Origin: Pseudomonas mosselii
Lineage (GTDB): Bacteria > Pseudomonadota > Gammaproteobacteria > Pseudomonadales > Pseudomonadaceae
Reading direction: 5' to 3'
NCBI RefSeq assembly: GCF_005796105.1
Contig: NZ_VAUO01000002.1
Coordinates: 1 to 64,000 of the forward strand
DNA length: 64,000 bases
Within the stretch, counting starts at the first letter, position 1, and every line of letters starts with the position of its first letter. Positions 25,031 to 33,290 of the stretch are shown here, piece after piece. The notes under the pieces are model-generated. The model was not told the DNA's origin and ran no database searches. It saw nothing but the letters and a program-made list of their open reading frames with translations. A program made the translations under genes and the position numbers.

Positions 25031-27955
25031 TCAGCCGATCAGCGCCTGCCACTGCACTCGAGCCTCGAGGTCGAGGCTGAACAACTGGCCGTCATGCCGA
25101 TGGCTGGCGTTGTGGCAAGGGTCTTGCGCCAGGGCCTGAGCCCAACGCTGGCGCAGCACCGGACAGGCCAACGCATCGTCGTTGACGGCCGCGTGTCGCA
25201 CCGCCTGAGCCTGTGGCGTCAACACCACCAGCAGGCCGGAAGCGGCGGCCTGTAGACACAGATCGACCTGCGCGGCGCGCACGTCCGTGGCCTGTTCATC
25301 CAGACCACCCGCCGCCCGCAGCAGCTCGGCGCGCACCATCACACACCCAGACACCGCCGAGACATTGTGTTCGGCCTGCAAGCGCTGCAGATAACCCGCC
25401 GCGTCCTTGGCCTCTCCGGCGAACGCTGCACGCACACCCGCCTGACCTGCCAGCACCAGGCCGGCCTCCACCACCTTGCCATCGGCGCCCAGCAGCTTGC
25501 CGCCCACCACCCCGACTTCCGGACGCAGGGCCTGGTTGAGCAGACTTTCAAGCCAGTTGGCGTTGAGCACTTCGGCAGAACTGTCGAGCAGTACCAGGTA
25601 CTCGCCGCGCGCCTCACGGCAAGCCAGGTTGAGCATGGCCGCCGGAGCCAGCGCCTGCTCGCTGCGAATCACCCGCACCCGGCTGCCAGCGGCTGCCAGG
25701 CTTCCCAACCAGTCGCGCAGCGCGGCGCTCTGGCTGGCGTTGTCGGCGATCAGGATCTCGTGATTCTGGTAGCGGGTACGCTGCAGCACGCTGACCAGGC
25801 ACGCCTGTAGCTCGTCGAAATTGTCCTGGCAATGCAAGACGATCGAAACCAGCGGACGCGCCTCGTGGCGATAGTCGACCTGTAGCACGCCCGGATGGTT
25901 CATGCCGATCGCTGCGGCGTAGCCACGCTGCTTGATGTGGTGGGCCAGCACACTGCGCTGCTGGTCATGCTCGTCGGTGCCAGGTGCCGTGCAGATCAGC
26001 AGCGGCTCGGCGAGGTGCGCAAGGCCGGCCATGCCACCTTCGCCGATCAGGCGCAGCAGCAGGTCGAACTCCAGTGCCTGGGGATACTGCGCATCGAAGC
26101 CGCCACAGGCCAGCCACAGGTCTCGGCGCACCAGCCAGTGGCGCGCCATCAACCCCGGCACGCTTTGCAGCAGGTCGAGGTTGACGCCCGGGCGCAGCAC
26201 TTCGCGCAGCGAACCATCGGTCTGGCTGTGCAGCTCATCCATGGCCACGGCACGCACACCGTCGACATTCAACAACTCAAGACCGGCGCGCAACAAACCA
26301 CCGACGGTGAAGCGATCACCACTTTCGGCCAGCAGCAGCCAGTCGGTGCCCAGCTCGCGGGCGGCTTCATTCAGGCGCTGAACGTAGTCCTGCGTGCTGA
26401 CCTTGACGAAGTGCACGGTCTGCTGCGCATGGGTGACCGCCGGCAGCTCGCCGGTAGTCAGCACCACCACCTTGAAGGCACGGCAGTGGCCGTTCATCAG
26501 GCTGTCGAAGGTCGCCTGCAACTTGGCCATGTCAGCGTCCAGGTCCAGCAGCAGGATGCCGAAGCTCGGCCCCCCCTGATGCTGCGCCAGGTGCTGAGCC
26601 GCACTGCGCGCCTGCTCGGCGCTCGGTTCGCGGGCCTTCAGCCAGTTCAACAGACGCCCCGATGGCAAGCTGTCGAGCAGCGCCTGGCTGTCAAAGCACG
26701 GCACGCTGTCGAGCTTGCCCAGCCACGCGCGCAGCGACGCCGCTTCGCTGTCTTCGCCGGCCTCTTCCAACGACGCCAGCAACTGCTGGACCACGACGCG
26801 GTTGAACGGGCTCAGCGTCAGCGCTTCCCACAAGCGGCTGCGGCGGGTCCGCGCATCATCGTTGGCCTGCACTTGCAGCAACTGCGACTGACGCAGCAGG
26901 ATCGGTTCAAGCTCCAGCAATTGCTGGCGACCGGCCGGCATGGTGTGAATCAGGAATTCGCATTCAGCCAGCAGGTCGAAGGTAGGCTGGTTGTAGAACG
27001 GCATCTCGACGAACTGCCGCTCGCCGAAAATCCGCTCCGGCTCGGCCTTGGGCTGTGACCAGTACGAGCGAACGATCAAGCAGCCCTGTAGCGCACGCCC
27101 CGTGAGCAGGCCCTCAGCCATAGCCTTGAAACTGTCCAAGGCAATACGCTTGACTGCCTCTGCCCCCTGCCCGCTCAACGCGGTTGGGATGGAGGCGAGG
27201 AATTCGGCGAAGGCTTCGCGCCCACGCTGCGACTGCTCGTCCTGCAGCGCCAGCACGGTCAGCACGTTGGTGCTGTGCTCCGAGGCACCATAGTTGATCT
27301 CGCGCACTGCGTAAGGGATCGGCAGAATCCGCGCCTTGGCGTTGGCTAGCAGGTAGAAGGTATGACCGATCTCCTGCCATTCGAAATTAGTACCCGGCGG
27401 CAGCAAGGCATACCACTGCTGCAGCAACGCGGTGCGGGTGACTGCATAAAATGGCGGCAGGAACTGCCCCATGAACTCGATCAGGCGCTGCCCCGGCTCA
27501 GCGCAGTAGTCTTCCTGCACGCGCTTGTCACGCCGATAGAAGTCCACCCGGGTACCGCGCCCGACGTACATCATGCCGTAGCCATGGCACATGCCGTAAT
27601 CGGGATGCTGCTCCAGGAACTCGAGGGATCTCACCATGCCCTCGTGCAGCAGGAAGTCGTCATCAGCAGCGAAGGTCATGTAGGGCGTGCGGACTTCATT
27701 GACCCCGTAGCTGACCTTGTCCTGCAAGCCCTTGTAGGTGAACTGCGGCAGGTGCCGGTAGTCAACGTTTGGGTAGTCATCCAGCAGGGCGGCATTGCTC
27801 TGGGCGGAGGAGTCGAGCACCAGGATGCTGGCGGGGAAATTCCGATAGTAGTGCAAGGTCCGACGCAGAAACGCCGGGCGATTATGGGTAATAACCACGA
27901 CAGTGAAGCGCTCGCGCAGCGAGCTGTCGATGCACGGGTTTTGCTGATACGGCAT
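25031..27955 (-). CDS. Three-module flagellin glycosyltransferase (Fgt2-like)
   Basis: A 974-aa cytosolic protein without signal or membrane segments. Module 1 (about 20-260) is a GT-A fold (VVVITHNRPAFLRRTL; acidic D-D-D in TFAADDDFL). Module 2 (about 455-690) is a degenerate GT-A-like unit (FGILLLDLDADMAKLQATFDSL; ESGDRFTVGGLL). Module 3 (about 695-950) is a GT2 domain (PLVSIVLHCQDNFDELQACLVSVL; YLVLLDSSAEVLN, a D-S-S in place of the usual DxD). Position beside the FabH-like gene and fliC matches fgt2 of P. syringae. ATG at 27955 has AGGAA upstream; a GTG eight codons earlier is less supported. Acts on flagellin Ser/Thr by inference. Confidence 0.85.
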   Translation of the reverse strand: MPYQQNPCIDSSLRERFTVVVITHNRPAFLRRTLHYYRNFPASILVLDSSAQSNAALLDDYPNVDYRHLPQFTYKGLQDKVSYGVNEVRTPYMTFAADDDFLLHEGMVRSLEFLEQHPDYGMCHGYGMMYVGRGTRVDFYRRDKRVQEDYCAEPGQRLIEFMGQFLPPFYAVTRTALLQQWYALLPPGTNFEWQEIGHTFYLLANAKARILPIPYAVREINYGASEHSTNVLTVLALQDEQSQRGREAFAEFLASIPTALSGQGAEAVKRIALDSFKAMAEGLLTGRALQGCLIVRSYWSQPKAEPERIFGERQFVEMPFYNQPTFDLLAECEFLIHTMPAGRQQLLELEPILLRQSQLLQVQANDDARTRRSRLWEALTLSPFNRVVVQQLLASLEEAGEDSEAASLRAWLGKLDSVPCFDSQALLDSLPSGRLLNWLKAREPSAEQARSAAQHLAQHQGGPSFGILLLDLDADMAKLQATFDSLMNGHCRAFKVVVLTTGELPAVTHAQQTVHFVKVSTQDYVQRLNEAARELGTDWLLLAESGDRFTVGGLLRAGLELLNVDGVRAVAMDELHSQTDGSLREVLRPGVNLDLLQSVPGLMARHWLVRRDLWLACGGFDAQYPQALEFDLLLRLIGEGGMAGLAHLAEPLLICTAPGTDEHDQQRSVLAHHIKQRGYAAAIGMNHPGVLQVDYRHEARPLVSIVLHCQDNFDELQACLVSVLQRTRYQNHEILIADNASQSAALRDWLGSLAAAGSRVRVIRSEQALAPAAMLNLACREARGEYLVLLDSSAEVLNANWLESLLNQALRPEVGVVGGKLLGADGKVVEAGLVLAGQAGVRAAFAGEAKDAAGYLQRLQAEHNVSAVSGCVMVRAELLRAAGGLDEQATDVRAAQVDLCLQAAASGLLVVLTPQAQAVRHAAVNDDALACPVLRQRWAQALAQDPCHNASHRHDGQLFSLDLEARVQWQALIG

Positions 27956-27987
27956 AAGGCGTTCCTGCTTGAGATCCACGATATTGA

Positions 27988-28725
27988 TCAGCGCACTCGG
28001 CGCAGATAGCCATCCGGCGCGACGGTCAGCAAAAGCTTGTCCTGCAGCGGGCGATCGATTTCAAAGTCACCGTTTTCTTTCAGGTACTGCCACACGGCGG
28101 TTTTCGGATTGTCGCCATGGCCCCATGGCCGATCCGGGAAGAAGTCGGCCGGCATGTCTTCGACCACGGTATCCATCACCACGCAGTAACTGTCGACCGA
28201 CACCAGCGGCGCATAGGCACGCAGCTCCTGCAAGACATGATCATGGGTGTGGTTGGAGTCCAGCACCACGATGACTTTTTTACCCGCAGCGATGCGTGCC
28301 ACCTCGGCAACCATTTCCGGCGCGACGCTGGAGCCTTCCAACATGCTGATACGGTGGGCCATGGGGTGCTCTTCGATGGCCTGGCGGTTGTGCGGTCGGA
28401 TGTCGACGTCGATGCCCAGCACCTGACCATGACCCACCAACTGCAGCAGCGACGCGTAGTAGATGATCGAGCCGCCGTGGGCGATACCGCATTCGATGAT
28501 CAGGTCCGGCTTGATGCGCCACACCAGCTCCTGCATGGCGATCATGTCCTGAGGCAGTTGGATGATCGGCCGCCCCATCCACGAGAAGTGGTAGCTGTAC
28601 TTGTGCCTGGCCGACTCGTTGAAGAAATCGCGAGCCAGGCCCTGGACTTTCTGATCCGCTGCCTGAGCGCTGATTTCGGCCTCGCACTCACGGGCGAATA
28701 TGGCGTTGGGATGATTGTCTTGCAT
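27988..28725 (-). CDS. CmcI-like (cephalosporin hydroxylase / rhamnosyl O-methyltransferase family) protein
   Basis: The 245-aa product belongs to the CmcI family, which has a Rossmann SAM-binding fold: DLIIECGIAHGGSIIYYASLL (motif I, near residue 75-95), VLGIDVDIRPHN, and KKVIVVLDSNHTHDHVLQEL with the metal-binding type DSNHTH. Despite the name, members in glycan clusters are thought to be sugar O-methyltransferases. This is the best guess here, since P. syringae flagellin sugars are O-methylated. It lies 18 bases after the upstream methyltransferase gene in a tight operon. Confidence 0.8.
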   Translation of the reverse strand: MQDNHPNAIFARECEAEISAQAADQKVQGLARDFFNESARHKYSYHFSWMGRPIIQLPQDMIAMQELVWRIKPDLIIECGIAHGGSIIYYASLLQLVGHGQVLGIDVDIRPHNRQAIEEHPMAHRISMLEGSSVAPEMVAEVARIAAGKKVIVVLDSNHTHDHVLQELRAYAPLVSVDSYCVVMDTVVEDMPADFFPDRPWGHGDNPKTAVWQYLKENGDFEIDRPLQDKLLLTVAPDGYLRRVR

Positions 28726-28742
28726 GTGAAATTCCTTGAAGT

Positions 28743-29810
28743 TCAGGAGGCCGTGACGCCATCTACGGCCAGATAGGTATACCGGCCACCGGTCATATGA
28801 CGAATTTCGTCCAGATAGTTGGAGTTCATTACCAGGATCAGCGCCCCGGCAGGCAGTGTCTGGAGTAGCTGCTCAGGCGATGACACCAACTGCCCGCTCA
28901 GCGGAAGAAAACGACCTTGTTTGTCTGGGTTGATATCGACCACGCAATCGATGGGCACACCGGCACGCAGCAGGAACAGCGAGTAGATCACGCCCTTGGA
29001 AGACGCCCCCCAAAGGGCGACACGCCGCTCAGGCTGGGCCAACAGGGCACGCGCGGCAATGTCGGCGCCGGCCTTGAAGGCCGTTGGCAGCGACAGCGGG
29101 GCGAATGCCTGACGCGGCGCCCGCAGGCTCGCAAGGTCAGCAACGACATACAGGTACTGACCGCCAAACAGATGTCCGCTCTCGACAACGCGGCCGAACA
29201 TGCGGGTAAAGTCGTCCAGGCGGAAATAGTTGACGTGCTCGTAGAACACATCGAACCAGGCGCAGCGCTCAATGATCCAGTCGAAACACGGCACCTCGAT
29301 GTAGATCAACCCACCCTCATTGGCCTCGGCGATTTCGCCAAGAAATGCACAGGGGTCCTGAATGTGTTCGAGCACGTGGCGCAGAATCACACCGTCGGCC
29401 TGGATACCCAGCTCGCGAGTAAAGGGTGCGCAGACCACATCATCGCTCTGCCCTTCATAGGACGGATCAACGCCTTTCACGGCATAGCCGCGCTCACGCA
29501 ACATCTGCAGGAAATAACCCTTGCCGCAGCCAACCTCCACCAGACTCGTGCCTCTGAAGTGACGGGCCAGAATGCCTTCGACAGCCTCCAGATGACGCTG
29601 AAAGTGCGGCGAATGGGCCTGCTCGTTCTGGTAGTCGGCGTCGTACACCAGCTTGCTGGGATCGAAGACCTGGTTGAACACCAGGCCACTGACCTCATCC
29701 TGCACCAGCAGCACGTCCGCCGCGCCACACGCGCGGGCCTGCTGGGCGGTTGCGAATGTGCGGTTCTGCAAGACCGGCAGCCCCGCGGCCCGATACAGTT
29801 CACGCGCCAT
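28743..29810 (-). CDS. SAM-dependent sugar C-methyltransferase-like protein
   Basis: A 355-aa two-domain protein: a class I methyltransferase core (motif I SLVEVGCGKGYFLQML near residue 90; VKGVDPSY; ADGVILRHVLEHI) and a C-terminal Methyltransf_14 domain (ALWGASSKGVIYSLFLLRAG). This pairing occurs in the C-methyltransferases of deoxysugar pathways such as NovU and TylCIII. Those enzymes normally carry an N-terminal zinc-binding domain with paired Cys. Here the region (1-60) keeps the fold-like pattern but has only one Cys, so the zinc site seems lost. Overlaps the SDR gene by 11 bases. Probable role: C-3 methylation of a CDP-4-keto-6-deoxyhexose (inference). Confidence 0.75.
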   Translation of the reverse strand: MARELYRAAGLPVLQNRTFATAQQARACGAADVLLVQDEVSGLVFNQVFDPSKLVYDADYQNEQAHSPHFQRHLEAVEGILARHFRGTSLVEVGCGKGYFLQMLRERGYAVKGVDPSYEGQSDDVVCAPFTRELGIQADGVILRHVLEHIQDPCAFLGEIAEANEGGLIYIEVPCFDWIIERCAWFDVFYEHVNYFRLDDFTRMFGRVVESGHLFGGQYLYVVADLASLRAPRQAFAPLSLPTAFKAGADIAARALLAQPERRVALWGASSKGVIYSLFLLRAGVPIDCVVDINPDKQGRFLPLSGQLVSSPEQLLQTLPAGALILVMNSNYLDEIRHMTGGRYTYLAVDGVTAS

Positions 29811-30672
29811 GCTGCTCTCCTGTCAGTTGCCGCAGCCGCTGCGGATCGCCCCAGAACGCCATCGGTTCGTGGGCAGAATACGGGTAATGACCTAGCTGCA
29901 GCGCCATGCGGCTGTTGCGCCGTGCGAGGTGCTGTTCGACCAGCGACCGAACCGATATCGGCTCGCCGCTGCAACAATTGACCACACCGGAAAATTCGCG
30001 CCTGCCAAGGATGGCCAGTAGATGCGCGGCAACCTGCTCAATGGGCAGGTAGTCACGCAACTGCTCCCCGGCAGACATGGGGAACTGCGCATGCCCTTGG
30101 TCGATTGCCCGGTCTAGGCTAGCCAGCAGGCTATTGGCCGCTTGCCCAGGGCCATACAGGTAGAACAGCCGCACCCACTGCAGCGTGAAAGGTGTTTGTT
30201 GACGCATGTGCTCAAGGAACAGACGCAAGGCATTCTTCGCCAGCCCATAGGCAGTAGCCGGCTGAGCAGCATCGGTTTCACTCTGCGGTCCATTGCGCAG
30301 GCCATATTCGAAGCAGGTCCCGGTAACCATCACCTGCCCCACCCCGGCGGCGACCACGCGCTTGATGAACTGTAAGTCCGCCGGCAGGTTGACCTCGTAA
30401 TGAAAGGCCTGCTGATAGTTCGGCAGCCCTGACCACGCCAGGTGGGCGAGCGCGTCGACGCTATCGGTCAAAGCCTGCACGTCCAGGGCTTGATCGTGGA
30501 TATCCGCCGCTACGAACTCCACCTGGTCGAACCAGGGCAGCACGCGCGCGCGCTCGGACGAACGGGCAACCGCACGCACCTGCACGCCAGCGGCCAACAG
30601 CGCAGCCACCAAATGTTGGCCAACGAACCCCGTGGCACCGGTCACCAGCACCTTGGCCGGCAGGCAACTCAC
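29800..30672 (-). CDS. NAD(P)-dependent SDR epimerase/reductase
   Basis: A 290-aa extended SDR: nucleotide motif GATGFVGQHL at about residues 12-21, and the catalytic Y-G-L-A-K near residue 147. Substrate-side partner residues (VTGTCFEYG) precede it. Likely the 4-ketoreductase that finishes the sugar nucleotide, by analogy to NovS/RmlD-type steps; it could instead be an epimerase. Starts at a GTG that overlaps the previous gene's stop by 4 bases (GTGA), and its end overlaps the methyltransferase gene, so the genes are translationally coupled. Confidence 0.8.
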   Translation of the reverse strand: MSCLPAKVLVTGATGFVGQHLVAALLAAGVQVRAVARSSERARVLPWFDQVEFVAADIHDQALDVQALTDSVDALAHLAWSGLPNYQQAFHYEVNLPADLQFIKRVVAAGVGQVMVTGTCFEYGLRNGPQSETDAAQPATAYGLAKNALRLFLEHMRQQTPFTLQWVRLFYLYGPGQAANSLLASLDRAIDQGHAQFPMSAGEQLRDYLPIEQVAAHLLAILGRREFSGVVNCCSGEPISVRSLVEQHLARRNSRMALQLGHYPYSAHEPMAFWGDPQRLRQLTGEQHGA

Positions 30673-31229
30673 AAGCGCACCCCGCTAAAACCTGCGTCAA
30701 TCGGCGGATGTGCGGCATCCCGGGCAGACAGATTGGTCACTGGCAGCGGCCAAGCGATGGCCAGCGCTGTATCCTCCGGCCCAATACCCGATTCGTGGGC
30801 AGGGCTGTAGTCGGCATCGGAGCAATAGAGAATGGTCGCCTCTTCGCTCAACACCTGAAACCCGTGCGCGAACCCGGCTGGGATCAACAGGCTGCGGCCA
30901 TCGCCGGCCGCCAGCTCTTCGGCATGCCACTGCAGATACGTGGGCGAATCGATCCGCAGGTCAACCGCCACATCCCAGATCGCGCCGGCAAGGCAGGTAA
31001 TGAGTTTGCTTTCGGCATGCGGGGCATACTGAAAATGCAGGCCGCGCACACTGCCTTTGCCGAGCGTATGTGAGTGGTTGATCTGGCGAATGTCAAAGCG
31101 CTTGCCTTGTACCTGCAGGCGCGATTGGCAGAACAACCGGGCAAAGCGCCCGCGATGATCGGTAAAGACTTTCTGCTGAATCAGACACAGCCCCTCCAGA
31201 GGGAGCGCGTGCACATCAAAATCATTCAT
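30669..31229 (-). CDS. rfbC: RmlC-like dTDP-4-dehydrorhamnose 3,5-epimerase family protein
   Basis: A 186-aa cupin of the RmlC family: the catalytic His is in R-G-L-H-F-Q at residue 65, with the family block LIPAGFAHGFQVLSEEATILYCSD. In the classical pathway the enzyme epimerises dTDP-4-keto-6-deoxyglucose. Here the adjacent genes make a CDP-linked 4-keto sugar, and no rmlA/rmlB/rmlD is present in the window. It probably works on the CDP form as a C-3/C-5 epimerase. Symbol refers to the family only. AAGGAATCTCA precedes the ATG. Confidence 0.8.
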   Translation of the reverse strand: MNDFDVHALPLEGLCLIQQKVFTDHRGRFARLFCQSRLQVQGKRFDIRQINHSHTLGKGSVRGLHFQYAPHAESKLITCLAGAIWDVAVDLRIDSPTYLQWHAEELAAGDGRSLLIPAGFAHGFQVLSEEATILYCSDADYSPAHESGIGPEDTALAIAWPLPVTNLSARDAAHPPIDAGFSGVRL

Positions 31230-31271
31230 TGAGATTCCTTACACAGGGCCGTGGCCGCTCAAGGTACTGGC

Positions 31272-32354
31272 TCATAGCGACTCCTCGTATTGGCTAAGCT
31301 GAGTCAGGCTGACCGCGCGCATGTCCACGCCCTTGCGCCAAGCAAGATGCCATCCCAGGGTCTGGCCGAGGCATTCGTGCAACGACCAACGCGGGCGCCA
31401 GGCCAACAGTTTCCGGGCCCGGGAGCTGTCCAGACGCAACAGACCGGCCTCATGCATGTCGCTCTGCTGCACGACGATGCCCGGCGCCTGCGGCCACTGC
31501 GCGGCCATCAACTCGACCACATCTCCAACGCTGCACATGTCCTCATCGCTCGGCCCGAAGTTCCACGCCCCGGCAAAGCGCTGGCCATGCTCGTAAAGCG
31601 CGGCGGCCAGTTGCAGGTAGCCGGCCAGCGGCTCCAGCGCATGCTGCCAAGGGCGAACAGCGTGGGGCATGCGCAGAGTCACTTGCTCGCCCTCGCTCCA
31701 GGCCTTCAGCACATCGGGGATCAGTCGCTCGGGAGAGAAATCGCCGCCGCCCAGCACGTTGCCGGCACGCGCCGTGGCCAGGCTCAGGCCGTGCTCGGCG
31801 TGGCGCTCGGGGGGGAAGAACGACGCGCTGTAGGACTGCGTCAGGATCTCGCAGCAGGCTTTGCTGCTGCTGTAGGGATCGTGCCCGCCCAAGGCTTCAT
31901 TCTCACGGTACGGCCAGGACCACTCCTGGTTGGCATAGACCTTGTCGGTCGTGACCACCACACAGGCGCGCACGCCACCTACCTGACGCATGGCCTCCAG
32001 CAGGTTGAGGGTGCCCATGACGTTGGTCGAATATGTGCCCAGAGGGTCGCGGTAGCCTTCACGAACCAGCGGCTGCGCGGCCAGGTGCAGGACGATTTCA
32101 GGCTCGACTTCGGCCATCAGTTCCAGCAGCACGCCCAGGTCACGCACATCGCCACGCCGATCATCGATGCCTTCTCCGGCACGGGCCAGCTCGAACAAGT
32201 TCGGCTCGGTGGCCGGGTCCAGGGCAAAGCCGGTCACTTGGGCGCCCAGGCGCTGCAACCAGAGGACCAGCCAGCTGCCCTTGAAGCCGGTATGGCCAGT
32301 GACCAGGACGCGCTTGCCCTGCCAGAACGCGGGGTTCAGGCCCACTGCTTCCAT
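31272..32354 (-). CDS. rfbG: CDP-glucose 4,6-dehydratase
   Basis: Converts CDP-D-glucose to CDP-4-keto-6-deoxy-D-glucose. The 360-aa SDR has the nucleotide motif [14 protein letters not shown] near residue 15, catalytic D-P-Y-S-S-S-K near 158, and the N-terminal phrase [17 protein letters not shown] characteristic of RfbG rather than RmlB. ATG at 32354 has GGGAGG 4 bases upstream and overlaps the end of the cytidylyltransferase gene by 19 bases; an ATG seven codons earlier is rejected. Second step of the CDP-sugar route. Confidence 0.92.
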   Translation of the reverse strand: MEAVGLNPAFWQGKRVLVTGHTGFKGSWLVLWLQRLGAQVTGFALDPATEPNLFELARAGEGIDDRRGDVRDLGVLLELMAEVEPEIVLHLAAQPLVREGYRDPLGTYSTNVMGTLNLLEAMRQVGGVRACVVVTTDKVYANQEWSWPYRENEALGGHDPYSSSKACCEILTQSYSASFFPPERHAEHGLSLATARAGNVLGGGDFSPERLIPDVLKAWSEGEQVTLRMPHAVRPWQHALEPLAGYLQLAAALYEHGQRFAGAWNFGPSDEDMCSVGDVVELMAAQWPQAPGIVVQQSDMHEAGLLRLDSSRARKLLAWRPRWSLHECLGQTLGWHLAWRKGVDMRAVSLTQLSQYEESL

Positions 32355-33109
32355 GGTGCCTCCCCGCTGCTCCAAAGGTGCTCGAGGTGGTTCTTGTCGC
32401 GCAGGGTGTCCATCGGGTGCCAGAAGCCGTCATGCTCGAACGACATCAACTGCCCCTCGCGGGCCAGGTTGGTCAATGGCTCGGACTCCCATGGGGTGGC
32501 ATCGTCGGCGATATAAGGAATTACCCTGGGCGATAAAACGAAGAAGCCGCCGTTGATCCACCCACCATCACCACGGGGCTTTTCACTGAAACCCAGGACC
32601 TGATCGCCGTCACGCTGCAACGCGCCATAGCGCCCCGGCGGCTGCACGGCGGTGACCGTGGCCAGCTTGCCGTGGCGGCGATGGAAGTCCACCAGCGCGC
32701 CGATGTTCAGGTCCGAGACGCCGTCGCCGTAGGTGAAACAGAATGCCTCTTCGCCTTCGAGGTAGCGCGACACACGTCGCAGGCGGCCACCGGTCATGGT
32801 TTCCTCGCCGGTGTCTACCAGGGTCACGCGCCACGGCTCGCTGTAGTTCTGGTGGACGTCCATGCGGTTGTTGCACATGTCGAAGGTGACATCGGAGGTA
32901 TGCAGGAAGTAATTGGCGAAGAAATCCTTGATCGCGTAGCCCTTGTAACCGAGGCAGATCACGAAGTCGTGGATGCCGTGGGCCGAGTACTGCTTCATGA
33001 TGTGCCAAAGAATTGGCTTGCCACCGATTTCGATCATCGGTTTGGGCTTGAGGTGCGACTCTTCGCTGATCCGCGTGCCGAGTCCACCCGCCAGAATGAC
33101 TGCCTTCAT
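32336..33109 (-). CDS. rfbF: Glucose-1-phosphate cytidylyltransferase
   Basis: Makes CDP-glucose from CTP and glucose 1-phosphate, the entry step of CDP-6-deoxyhexose synthesis. The 257-aa nucleotidyltransferase has the signature [15 protein letters not shown] at residues 4-18, the substrate loop [18 protein letters not shown], and RfbF-typical blocks ([35 protein letters not shown]). ATG at 33109 has GAGGAAAA 3 bases upstream. First gene of the cassette, behind a terminator and a candidate sigma-54 promoter. No rfbH (3-dehydrase) follows, so a 3,6-dideoxy sugar is not expected. Confidence 0.93.
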   Translation of the reverse strand: MKAVILAGGLGTRISEESHLKPKPMIEIGGKPILWHIMKQYSAHGIHDFVICLGYKGYAIKDFFANYFLHTSDVTFDMCNNRMDVHQNYSEPWRVTLVDTGEETMTGGRLRRVSRYLEGEEAFCFTYGDGVSDLNIGALVDFHRRHGKLATVTAVQPPGRYGALQRDGDQVLGFSEKPRGDGGWINGGFFVLSPRVIPYIADDATPWESEPLTNLAREGQLMSFEHDGFWHPMDTLRDKNHLEHLWSSGEAPWKQWA

Positions 33110-33179
33110 CGTTTTCCTCATGTGCTTCGCGCCCCCCGGACCCCCAGGGTGAAGGATTTATGGCGATAGCCAGGGTTAT

Positions 33180-33195
33180 TGCAGGAACTGCGCCA
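33180..33195 (-). promoter_or_regulatory. Candidate sigma-54 promoter of the CDP-sugar cassette
   Basis: Minus strand TGGCGC-N5-CTGCA keeps the GG and GC doublets 10 bases apart but has mismatches in both elements. It lies 71 bp upstream of rfbF, directly after the terminator of the preceding glycosyltransferase gene, where a promoter is needed. Confidence 0.5.
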
Positions 33196-33210
33196 AGATT
33201 CACTGGACAT

Positions 33211-33235
33211 GAAAAGGGGGCCGCAGCAGGCCCCC
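33211..33235 (-). terminator. Intrinsic terminator after the four-module glycosyltransferase
   Basis: GGGGGCC at 33216-33222 and GGCCCCC at 33229-33235 form a 7-bp stem with loop GCAGCA; the minus strand follows with TTTT. It lies 56 bases after the stop of the glycosyltransferase gene. Confidence 0.8.
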
Positions 33236-33290
33236 AATGGACAAGGATTGGCGATGGGCTACACAGCAGCCCCAATCCTGGCAGCGACGG

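Noticed and set aside
25895..27058. 387-codon open frame on plus opposite the three-module glycosyltransferase
   Set aside because: Reverse-frame artefact with no conserved motif, while the minus-strand gene has clear GT domains.
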